DNA of 64,000 nt from Trileptium ribeirensis (Eukaryota > Nematoda > Enoplea > Enoplida > Thoracostomopsidae): the NCBI GenBank assembly GCA_030248225.1, contig JASANE010010009.1, positions 1 through 64,000 of the forward strand. Reading direction: 5' to 3'. Both the position numbers and the translations under genes were made by a program. Below, piece by piece: positions 30,226 through 39,010 of the stretch. Position 1 is the first letter of the stretch; every line of letters starts with the position of its first letter. The notes below the pieces were generated by a model. That model saw nothing but the letters and a program-made list of their open reading frames with translations. It was not told the origin of the DNA and did no database searches.

Positions 30226-33200
30226 CTAGGCCGACCTTTTTCTAGACCTAAGGTTATAATTATGGGTCTTAGATCGCTCGGTTGTGGGCTCATTTTCCTC
30301 TTGTGGGTCCTCAAGGGCAATCTTAGGTTGCTCCTGAGGTATTTTGCCATCGGTAAATATAACATTACCAGTAATATTAGGATCTTTGTCATTTAATTGC
30401 TGATGTGGCTCTTCATCTTCTATAGGCTTTCCCTCTAGCTGAAGTTGCGGAACATGGGGTCCATGAAACGGTTTTATGCGATCCACATGAACCCTTATTT
30501 TGCCTTGCTTTGAATTACTTACAGAATTCAGTATTACGTCAGGCAGCACTAGTTCAGAAATTTCATAAAGCCCTTGCCATAACTTGGCAAGCTTTTTCGT
30601 TTTCCCTTGTTTCTGAAATGGGGTGTGGAGGAGAACCTTCTGACCAACCCAATATCTTGGTTCGGCAGCCTTTCGATCATAATAATATTTCATGTGTTCC
30701 TGTGAGCGAAGAATATTTTCGCGAGCTAATTCCCACGCTGATTTCAGCATTAACGGTAGGTCGCGAAAATAGTCTTCCTCGTCCAGGTAATTAATATTTG
30801 AAATTGGCAACGCCCTATCGATTGGCAATCGCGGTTGCCTTCCATAGACCATTTCAAAAGGACTCAGAGAAGTGGTATCATTGACACTTACCCTATACGC
30901 GAAACACGCAAAAGGGACAAATTCGTCCCAGGTTCTTTGTGCTGTGTCTACATACTGTGAGACCATACTCAAAAACGTGCGATTAATACGCTCGACGATA
31001 CCATTGCTCTGAGGCCTATAAGGCGTTGTAAACACTTTTCGTGTGCCTGTTAGTTTGCATATTTGATCGACCAGTTCACTACGAAAGTTTGGAGCATTGT
31101 CGCTCACCAGCTGGTGCGGCGCTGAGTGGCGACATACAATCTCAGTCATAAAAAGCTTTGCGATAGTAGTAGCTTTCTGATCTGGGGTGCATATGGCTTC
31201 AGGATACTTAGTGAAGCGGTCGATAAATATTATTACATATTTATTTCCATTATATGTTTGCGGTAGCGGACCTAATACATCCACATGATACGAATAATTC
31301 GGCTGGGTAGCCGGTATCGGGTTGAGTGGTGCCTTCGCTCTATGTGGACCGGGCTTCTTTTTATTACAATCCAAGCAGCTTCTACACCAGTTGCTTACAT
31401 CTCTATATATTCCTTCCCAATAGTATTTGTGGAGTAGTTTTTGATAAGTCTTAGCTATTCCTAGATGACCACCACCGACGACATCGTCGTGGTGAGCAGA
31501 AATTAGCTCGTCTCTCATAGAGAAAGGCACCACCAGCTGTTCCCATATGAGGCCTGCTCTATTCTTAGGTATTGGATAGTGATGGTAAAGTAATCCATCT
31601 TTCACTAAATACCTAGGCTGTACTAATGCAAAATGCGACGCGAGCCTTGAATCATCGGGTAGTTCATTTTTGTCGATATAATTTCTTAATGTCTTAATCT
31701 CAGGATCCTGCTCTTGTTTTTGTACGAATTCACTATTACTCTCAGTATGTATATCATCTCTGTTTTCCGTGGTTATTATAAATGCGAACTTTATCTCATC
31801 TTCATATATGTCTGAATCATTAACAGTTTTCAAATTAAAATCAGCTCTAAATAGCGCATCAACATGTCCCATCTTTTTACCTGCGCGATGTTCAACCGTA
31901 AAGTCGTATTCAGTCAACGACAAGGCCCAGCGCTGGAGGCGTCCTGAAGCGTTTTTATTAGTCAAAAGCCATTTTAAAGCAGAATGATCTGTGATTATGG
32001 TTACTTTTTGACCATAAATATAATTTCGAAAGTATTTCATAAAATATACAACTGCTAACGCCTCCAGTTCTGTGACCGTGTAGTTTCTCTCCGCCTTTTG
32101 GAGTAATCTACTGCCATAAGCGAGCGGATGTAGTTTATTGTTATCATCTGTTTGCGAAAGAACTCCGCCTATTGCTTTACCACTAGCATCAGTTTCCAAA
32201 TAGTACGGCTTCGATGGATCGGCTATGTGCAAAATTGGAGGGTTCATTAATTTATCGCATAAGAGTTCGAACGCTTTTTGTGCTTCTTCGTTCCACTTAA
32301 ATGGTTTCAAGGTGCTAGTTAGCTGACTCAAGGGTTTTGCTATTGCTGCAAAATCTCTTATAAAGCGGCGATAGTAACTGCAAAAACCGAGAAAACTTCT
32401 CACCGAAGTTATATCAGTTGGGACTGGATAAAATTTTACCACTTCAATTTTTGCTGGGTCAGGCCTGAGGCCATCCGCTGAAATAATATGCCCCAAATAA
32501 GGGACTTCACTTCGCAAAAATTGGCATTTTCTGGGTTTAATTTTCAACCCCACTTGTTTAAGCCGATCAAAAACTTGTCGAAGCCGATTTAAGTGTTCCT
32601 GAAACGTCTCAGAATAAACGCATATATCGTCAATATATATCAAACAGATCCTTTCAACCAATCCATGAAGTGTAGCTTCAAGTGTACGTTGGAAGGTAGC
32701 AGGCGCATTACATAATCCGAAAGGCATTTTTCTAAACTGATATAAACCTGCAGGTGTTACAAACGCCGTCTTTTCTACCGAAGCATTAGCCATTGGTATT
32801 TGCCAAAATCCAGACAACAAATCCATCACGCTAAAATATCTTGCTTTGCCAACACATTCAAGCAAATCATTTATGTTAGGTAGTGGATAGCAGTCTTTCT
32901 TAGTAACTGCATTGAGTTTCCTATAGTCAACACACAAACGCAATGATTCACCATCTTTCTTACCCACCAAAACAAGAGGACTTGCCCAAGGACTGGTCGA
33001 AGGCTCGATGATTCCGTGATGAAGCATATGCGAGATCTCTTTGTCGACCTTTGCTTTTCTTTGAAACGGTATTCGGTATGGTCTTTGCTTGATAGGAATT
33101 GAATCACCAGTATCGATTGAATGTTGAATGATCGTTATGTCGCCATAATCGTAGTCATGCTTTGCAAACACCTCTGAATATTCTACAATTAACTTAATCA

Positions 33201-36200
33201 ATTGTGCCTTTTCATCCTCAGTGGCATTACATTCGTCCAGCTTTAACTCACCTAGAAAGTCCGGATCTCCGTCCGAGCTAGCACTAATGAATAATGAAGC
33301 TCGGTCAAGAGGTATAAGTTCAACAATGCCTAAGTTGGTATGCTGATACAATTTAACTGAATAACAAGACATATTCAATAGTCTCACCGGTACATTTATT
33401 ACGGGACTGTTCAACAGTAACATACTGGCAGCTGTCAAATCGTAGTCATGTTCCAGCCTTTCGCTGGGCTCGAATAAGACTTCTCCCGGCTCGTCAAATC
33501 CAGGAACCGGACAAGGAATGATCACCTCCGATCGTGGTGGAAGAACCGTTGTTGTAGGCAAATGTACAGATTTAGTGACAGGTTCACCCATCAATAACGT
33601 GGTACCATCAATCGTAATTTGACGCTGTTGGTAGTTAATGGATACTGTTCCGAGTCGTTGGAGGATGTCGACTCCGATGATGACTGAATGTGTAGAGTCA
33701 TCCGACACGTAAATGTGACACTCGAGAGACGATTTCCCTATCTGTAGATTCACTTTAACAGCACCTCTTATATCTAAGCTATGTCCTGTTATGCCAATAA
33801 TGTTTGCTCGAGGCGCAGAAACTAAGCTATCTGAATTCTGGCCCAAATCTGTAAACACGTCCGATGACATAACACTTATATTACTCCCTGTATCTAAAAC
33901 TGCAGTAAATGGTTTATTATTTATGGTAACACTTATTTCCGATCTAGCTCTGCCTATTGAGAACACTGTTTCCGCGGATCGTATAACACCATATTCTGTT
34001 CTCGGTCGAGGTTTTTGATGAATGCGCCCGCGGCAGAATGGTAGATCACAAATTTCGATTGTATTGTCACTCTCAACGACTAGCGGTCGCGATCTTAGCC
34101 TAACGGGCTCGCTGAGTTTTATTGAGTTTGCTGCTAAACGATAATCCTGCTCAATAGGAAATGACGCCGAATTTTCTTTCAGTTCAATATCATTGCTCCT
34201 TTGGTTTTGAGAGTTGCATTTGCAACATCGACAAAATAATTGTTTCAGTTTCTTGCGAAAATAATATTGCACACAAACGATAAGAAAGATCAATGCTATT
34301 ACGATTATTATTAAAGTAATTTCTGATGGAAGTTCTATTCCGGTTTCATCAGGCATGAAAAATGATAACTCCCGTTTTAACCGTTCCTGCGTTAGTGCCG
34401 CATGGTATTTGACATCATTTAATTTACTCCATGCAGGAGGAGCTATATCAGAAAAGTTAAGCTGAAAATTTTCGACTTTTTGTACAAGTACCTCAAAATC
34501 TTGAGCTGGCCTTAGACTCGAGGTTAGAACTTGATCACCAACAATAATCATGGAAAAATCAGAATGTGCAAAAAACATTACACCATGTTCTGGTACTGCA
34601 ATCTTCTCCGCCTTGGTAACCTGTCCACCAGGTTGAACACGGGTGACGTATATATATTCCTGAGATGTGCGGACTAAAATGCCTACGCGCGTGCTCTCAA
34701 TTATCGTTTCTGGGGAATACTGTTTAACATCGAACATGCATGACTTATTTGTAACTGATGAGTTGCGCAAGTCCTGAAGACATGTGTCACTATTGCTGGT
34801 CGGTAAGGATTCACGCGCGCAGTACCAAAGTCCTGTGCGCCTGCGACAATGCTCCGAGATTACTTCATGAAAATATCCCTTATTCAACGTTGTGTCGTAT
34901 GTAATGAAATTAGGCAAAGATAAGCGAACAGTGGTGTTTGAACTAGGTTCGTTAAACCCTACATTTACAACCCGCATCAAAGGCAAAATATTCTTAACTC
35001 TTATCCTAGGAATTTCAAGTATATAACCGAAACGTGTATTCATAATATCCATCATCACCGGATATACGGTGACAAAATGATAAAATAATTCCGGATCATG
35101 TACGTATACTGTGTCGGCTAAAGAATATTCCCTCTGAACCAATAATCTTATCTGTGCCGCGGTCAAAATATCGGCCGACAATGTTCCATCATTACTAGCC
35201 GTGACCGTAGCTTTAATTAAGTTTCGAACATCATTTATAAATAAGTTAGTTTGAGACATGAAGTGTGTATATACAACATACTGACTCAATGTACATTCAA
35301 TAGATACAGTTGCTTGTTTCATGTATCTTACTATATCATGTGTTACTGCATATATACGTTCTTGATTAATGGATAGTTGCTTAATTTGTTCAGATTCCTC
35401 GATTAAATGTCGTTCCAATAAAGGAACAGCCTTTTGGAGTGCGATCACCTTAGGTTCAAGCCTTGACATCTTAACGGTATTGGCAATGCCAACCCCAAGT
35501 CCTAACACAGACATTGCACCTGCAATTGCCACGCCAACAAATCGTTTCTCCCTAGGATGTTGATTAAACGAGCATGTAAAAGGTTTATCAGTGCAAATAG
35601 TTTGAAGTAGGGCTTCATAAAACTCTGGATCTACAGATCCATCGAAATTTTTGTCTAACTGGTAAAGTGCCTTTTGAGTTTCACTATACAAAAATTTATG
35701 GCCAGTGCAGTTACAATCTTTTGAATTATTATCTATGTTGAATGTATTTTTTAACATAGTTTTACATTGCTCATGTTTTTCGTGCTTAGTGTGAACTAGT
35801 ATTGGGACATAAACTGAATCGGCTGCCGTAACAACAAGGCCTTCTGGGACAAACCCAACTCCAAATGAAGGGAATAAATGCGGGTGTAACTTATTTAAAG
35901 TACGAACAAATGTGGTATCAGCAGGTATAGTCATTGTACAAAACAGCAGCATTGAAAATATAAGCATAATATATTTAGGGGTCGACCACCCCTTTTTGGC
36001 CCGTTTCAAAGGCGTCTTTTCAATTTTTCTTTCAGGGTTATTCCCTGGGACCATTGTTTGCGTTTCTTTATCAACGGTTTGTACCATTGCTTTTGGTACA
36101 ACAGTGATGGCTCCAGCGAACTGCGGATAAGCCTTCTCAACCAGAAGCGCGTTTTGTTTAGTCAAAGCCTCGATTTCCCGCTTTAGTTCCTCTAGCTCAA

Positions 36201-37575
36201 TATTATTTCTGGGTGCGGGTGGCTCACTTTTAATTGGATCAAGTTCAGCCATGGTGGCTGCAGCAACCACATTTCGTGTTACTGGTTTGACTGCCATTGG
36301 TCCAACGTTAGGTATATTTGGACGTGTTGGTTGTTGAAGTGGATCGTTTGACGATGGGAAGCTATTTCTGGTAGTATTAAACCATGGTCTTGATTGGTTC
36401 CTAGTATTAGGTTGTTGCGGGCCACGAAGAAGACAGCTCATAGCCATGTGACCCAGTTTTCCACAGTTATAACACCTGGGACCCCTTGGGGTAAATTCTG
36501 CAGGGGAATTAAATCTATTTCGGTTGATCATTTGGTTTTGTGGCCGATTGTTATTTGGTCGGTATCCTGTATCGGGACGCCTTGGCGGGGAAGGCCTAAT
36601 CGTTCCACGGTGGTCCTCACGGGGTCGCTCTATTTTAGAAGCCAATACTTTTTGATTTTCGGTCAAAAGTTCTATTCCGCGTGTAATTTGTTCCAATCTT
36701 TTATCCGAAATGGTCGAAGATGATACAACTCCAACCGTAGAGACGGTGGGTGTGCACAATATACTTTGCATATCTAATCGTTGGGCCAAGTCCTCAGCCT
36801 CTCTTAAAGATTTGGGCATATCACGAAATACTTGTGACTTTAATTCAGGTGAACGGAGCCCACTGAAAAATCGACTAATTATTTTTCGCTCCAAATTCGC
36901 GTCATTCTCAGCCGGATATATATTTTTACACGCGCGCTTAATTACTTTAAGGTATGCTGTAACATTTTCACCGACATGTTGTTGACGTTGCTCTAACGCC
37001 GCCTCATGATACATTGACCATTCGGGGGTAGCTAACCCATTTCTCAACGAACGCACCAAGTCATTATAATGTCTTTTAGAGGCGTCAGGAAGACGATCAT
37101 AAACATCTTTGGCCCGATCTTTTAAATACGCTGGCAATACTCTCAATCTTAATGCTTCACCGATCAATTTGGCTTCACAGACTGTGTTAAAATTTTCAAT
37201 CCAAGTGTTAAAATCTTGGCCGGTCAAATCCCCTTTATACGGTTTTATTGTAAGGTCAAGTTGGTTTGCTAAGCTAGCGCGATGTGATAATTCACCAAAT
37301 TCATCTGATAAATTCTGTAAACCAGTATCTAGTCTTGTGGCTAGGTCTTTCACGACATGGTCTAATTGACCAATATTCTTGGACAGCGAATCTACCATTT
37401 TCACCTTCTCCTGACTTGGCACAGAGTAGACAAAACTATCCGATTCTAAGTACGAACTATTATTTGGTTCGTCGTCACTAGATTCTAATCTTGCCCCACT
37501 CCTACTTCTCAAATTATATTCAGCCGTATTTGTCCGCAAACCCGAAGTTTCAGAAAACGGCACGATTGAATGCAA
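30226..37575 (-). CDS. Element 2 Gag-Env-Pol polyprotein
   Basis: 2449 codons, numbered from a TTG with TGA two codons upstream; the first ATG is residue 60 (37398). Gag about 1-515: capsid-like region 105-270 and one CCHC zinc knuckle 368-381, then a coiled coil 457-482. Envelope 535-1120: signal segment, furin-type site, fusion peptide, heptad region, anchor. Protease DTGS 1228-1231. RT about 1500-1700 with YIDD 1647-1650. RNase H about 1790-1910 (ETDAS, ELEAL, TDHSALK). Integrase zinc site H2029, H2037 with C2064, C2067, C2070; catalytic D2099, D2159, E2195. YNLRSR occurs at 20-25 and again at 2440-2445. Membrane topology would leave both Gag and Pol cytosolic. Separate Env could come from the polyprotein by proteolysis or from a spliced mRNA; neither is shown. 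Confidence 0.93.
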   Translation of the reverse strand: MHSIVPFSETSGLRTNTAEYNLRSRSGARLESSDDEPNNSSYLESDSFVYSVPSQEKVKMVDSLSKNIGQLDHVVKDLATRLDTGLQNLSDEFGELSHRASLANQLDLTIKPYKGDLTGQDFNTWIENFNTVCEAKLIGEALRLRVLPAYLKDRAKDVYDRLPDASKRHYNDLVRSLRNGLATPEWSMYHEAALEQRQQHVGENVTAYLKVIKRACKNIYPAENDANLERKIISRFFSGLRSPELKSQVFRDMPKSLREAEDLAQRLDMQSILCTPTVSTVGVVSSSTISDKRLEQITRGIELLTENQKVLASKIERPREDHRGTIRPSPPRRPDTGYRPNNNRPQNQMINRNRFNSPAEFTPRGPRCYNCGKLGHMAMSCLLRGPQQPNTRNQSRPWFNTTRNSFPSSNDPLQQPTRPNIPNVGPMAVKPVTRNVVAAATMAELDPIKSEPPAPRNNIELEELKREIEALTKQNALLVEKAYPQFAGAITVVPKAMVQTVDKETQTMVPGNNPERKIEKTPLKRAKKGWSTPKYIMLIFSMLLFCTMTIPADTTFVRTLNKLHPHLFPSFGVGFVPEGLVVTAADSVYVPILVHTKHEKHEQCKTMLKNTFNIDNNSKDCNCTGHKFLYSETQKALYQLDKNFDGSVDPEFYEALLQTICTDKPFTCSFNQHPREKRFVGVAIAGAMSVLGLGVGIANTVKMSRLEPKVIALQKAVPLLERHLIEESEQIKQLSINQERIYAVTHDIVRYMKQATVSIECTLSQYVVYTHFMSQTNLFINDVRNLIKATVTASNDGTLSADILTAAQIRLLVQREYSLADTVYVHDPELFYHFVTVYPVMMDIMNTRFGYILEIPRIRVKNILPLMRVVNVGFNEPSSNTTVRLSLPNFITYDTTLNKGYFHEVISEHCRRRTGLWYCARESLPTSNSDTCLQDLRNSSVTNKSCMFDVKQYSPETIIESTRVGILVRTSQEYIYVTRVQPGGQVTKAEKIAVPEHGVMFFAHSDFSMIIVGDQVLTSSLRPAQDFEVLVQKVENFQLNFSDIAPPAWSKLNDVKYHAALTQERLKRELSFFMPDETGIELPSEITLIIIVIALIFLIVCVQYYFRKKLKQLFCRCCKCNSQNQRSNDIELKENSASFPIEQDYRLAANSIKLSEPVRLRSRPLVVESDNTIEICDLPFCRGRIHQKPRPRTEYGVIRSAETVFSIGRARSEISVTINNKPFTAVLDTGSNISVMSSDVFTDLGQNSDSLVSAPRANIIGITGHSLDIRGAVKVNLQIGKSSLECHIYVSDDSTHSVIIGVDILQRLGTVSINYQQRQITIDGTTLLMGEPVTKSVHLPTTTVLPPRSEVIIPCPVPGFDEPGEVLFEPSERLEHDYDLTAASMLLLNSPVINVPVRLLNMSCYSVKLYQHTNLGIVELIPLDRASLFISASSDGDPDFLGELKLDECNATEDEKAQLIKLIVEYSEVFAKHDYDYGDITIIQHSIDTGDSIPIKQRPYRIPFQRKAKVDKEISHMLHHGIIEPSTSPWASPLVLVGKKDGESLRLCVDYRKLNAVTKKDCYPLPNINDLLECVGKARYFSVMDLLSGFWQIPMANASVEKTAFVTPAGLYQFRKMPFGLCNAPATFQRTLEATLHGLVERICLIYIDDICVYSETFQEHLNRLRQVFDRLKQVGLKIKPRKCQFLRSEVPYLGHIISADGLRPDPAKIEVVKFYPVPTDITSVRSFLGFCSYYRRFIRDFAAIAKPLSQLTSTLKPFKWNEEAQKAFELLCDKLMNPPILHIADPSKPYYLETDASGKAIGGVLSQTDDNNKLHPLAYGSRLLQKAERNYTVTELEALAVVYFMKYFRNYIYGQKVTIITDHSALKWLLTNKNASGRLQRWALSLTEYDFTVEHRAGKKMGHVDALFRADFNLKTVNDSDIYEDEIKFAFIITTENRDDIHTESNSEFVQKQEQDPEIKTLRNYIDKNELPDDSRLASHFALVQPRYLVKDGLLYHHYPIPKNRAGLIWEQLVVPFSMRDELISAHHDDVVGGGHLGIAKTYQKLLHKYYWEGIYRDVSNWCRSCLDCNKKKPGPHRAKAPLNPIPATQPNYSYHVDVLGPLPQTYNGNKYVIIFIDRFTKYPEAICTPDQKATTIAKLFMTEIVCRHSAPHQLVSDNAPNFRSELVDQICKLTGTRKVFTTPYRPQSNGIVERINRTFLSMVSQYVDTAQRTWDEFVPFACFAYRVSVNDTTSLSPFEMVYGRQPRLPIDRALPISNINYLDEEDYFRDLPLMLKSAWELARENILRSQEHMKYYYDRKAAEPRYWVGQKVLLHTPFQKQGKTKKLAKLWQGLYEISELVLPDVILNSVSNSKQGKIRVHVDRIKPFHGPHVPQLQLEGKPIEDEEPHQQLNDKDPNITGNVIFTDGKIPQEQPKIALEDPQEENEPTTERSKTHNYNLRSRKRSA
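34216..35973 (-). other. Envelope (class I fusion glycoprotein-like) domain inside the polyprotein
   Basis: Residues 535-1120. A hydrophobic signal segment (~535-550) is followed by a Cys-containing N-terminal subunit. A furin-type site REKR (675-678; 35553-35542) lies directly before a Gly/Ala-rich fusion peptide (~679-700), then a heptad-type helix (~704-745), Cys pairs (C910, C919, C932, C946), N-glycosylation sites and a membrane anchor (~1086-1103) with a Cys-rich tail (CRCCKC). This layout fits the errantivirus Env/baculovirus F group. It is complete, with no stop or frameshift. Confidence 0.85.
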
Positions 37576-37611
37576 CGATCAAAGTTCACCAGACTCGGCT
37601 ATGAAGAACCG

Positions 37612-37630
37612 AATCTCGGTGGGACCTCCA
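37612..37630 (-). other. Element 2 primer-binding site, tRNA-Gln
   Basis: Minus strand TGGAGGTCCCACCGAGATT is the exact complement of the 19-nt 3' end (with CCA) of animal tRNA-Gln. It is separated from the LTR end by two bases. Confidence 0.85.
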
Positions 37631-37632
37631 AA

Positions 37633-38639
37633 TGTAACGAAGAACAATCGAACGTGGGTTTTTATAGTGAATTCAGCACTCCGGACATTTGGGAGTGTCC
37701 GACTGTCGTTACGAAAACGATGAACTCTGATGCTTAATTCAATGTACATCTTAAACTAAATGAATGCTCCAAAATACTCAACTTAAACTCTGAGCCTGGC
37801 CTCTAGGCTATAATACTATTACTCTCTATGCGCGCATACACAAACAATTCCACTCTACTTATTCTCAGCGAAAGAAATAAACACAGTTTCAATCAAAGCA
37901 ATCACTGTATAAGTATATACTGCGGAACAAAACAAGCAACTCCAATTGAAATGATGAGCAAAGTACGCACGTACAAAATCCCCAGCACAAAATTCACCAA
38001 CTGACCAATCAGTAAAATCTCCAAACACAAAAGAGATGAAAATTTGTTAAAATATCGCAAAGGTGAGCACATGCTCTTTAACACTCATCATCATGCCACA
38101 GTGTCTCTATCTTTAATTCTTCACAGGAAATCTTTATACCGCTTTAATATCCACGAGCCGCTTGACTGTCCACAATAATCGCCCAATACTAGAATACTGA
38201 GATGCCACTCGCGCAAATAACCGTTAAGTAGGGATGCCTCTACACCGTAAAGCAAGTGTGCTAATGTCCAAACTCTTTAAGCCGCTAGCGAGTAGAAGTA
38301 ACCTGGTAATACCACCACAGATCCGCACCAAAATATAAGACTGACTTACAATAACCGCAGAAGAAAATCACTAGAGAACGTCCAACCAACGTACAAAAAC
38401 TCTAAACTATCGCGCAACAACTAACGATTAAGACCGATGAACAACTGAAGTGCGGCTAAGCAACAACCGTAGAACTCTCTGACGGTCGAACTAAAGTGAG
38501 GCAGAGCAATAACTGTGGAACTCTATGACGGTAGAACTGAAGTGAGGCCTCGAGCAGAACGAGTGCAGGCTTAAATACTCTAAGCTTCGACTAAGTAAAA
38601 ATGTTATCTCCAAGCAATTTTTGAAACCCATGTAACATT
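37633..38639 (-). repeat. Element 2 candidate 5' LTR
   Basis: The inner end is fixed by the primer site (LTR ends ...CGTTACA). The outer end is not proven because there is no second LTR to compare; TGTTACATGGG at 38639 is a candidate. A TATTTAAG box near 38570 lies upstream of tandem 46-bp repeats and could be the promoter. A TATAAAA near 37660 would put the start site in the primer site and is less likely. Confidence 0.45.
38446..38562. repeat. 46-bp tandem repeat in the element 2 5' region
   Basis: Units at 38446-38491 and 38492-38537 (TGAAGTGCGGCTAAGC.../TAAAGTGAGGCAGAGC...) plus a partial third. They could be transcription-factor or leader repeats of the LTR. Confidence 0.75.
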
Positions 38640-38799
38640 TTAAAGAATATATCGAAGAAAAGCTGAAGCTATTATTAGGAAGATGTTTTGACTAAACCCG
38701 CCCTAAAAGCAACGAAAAGGTAATAGCGCAAGCGTGGGGCAACCAGAGGAAAACCGGCCAGAAACAAAAACAACTGGGAAGAAAAATAATTTCTAAAAA

Positions 38800-39010
38800 A
38801 ATACAAAATAATCCTAAGGAAAAAAAATAAAAACCCCACCCCAAATAAAACCCACCCCCCCCACCCAAATTTAATTGGACAAGCACAACAAGCTAAAAAA
38901 AAAAAAAAAACCTAAATAAAAACAAAAGCAAAGAAAAGAAAAGAAAATGTGCCTGGGAAAAAAAAAGAAAAAAAAAACACACAAAAAACAAAAAACACAA
39001 AACAAATGCT
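38800..39010. repeat. A-rich low-complexity tract
   Basis: Long A runs with interspersed C and G (AAAAGAAAAG, poly-A of about 16 near 38895-38910, C-runs near 38855). No gene. Confidence 0.8.

Larger units (their letters stand above)
30159..38639 (-). mobile_element. Element 2: Ty3/Gypsy retrovirus-like element with gag-env-pol order
   Basis: On the minus strand: a candidate 5' LTR ending at 37633, a 2-bp spacer, a tRNA-Gln primer site, one 2449-codon frame, and a polypurine tract. The frame is intact from Gag through integrase. The 3' LTR is not found. After the polypurine tract come 40-bp repeats and then element 1. The 5' limit at 38639 (TGTTACATGGG) is only a guess, based on a TG start and a short similarity to the LTR's other end. 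Confidence 0.88.

Noticed and set aside
37659..37666. TATAAAA as the element 2 promoter
   Set aside because: A start about 30 bp downstream would fall in the primer site, leaving no R/U5.
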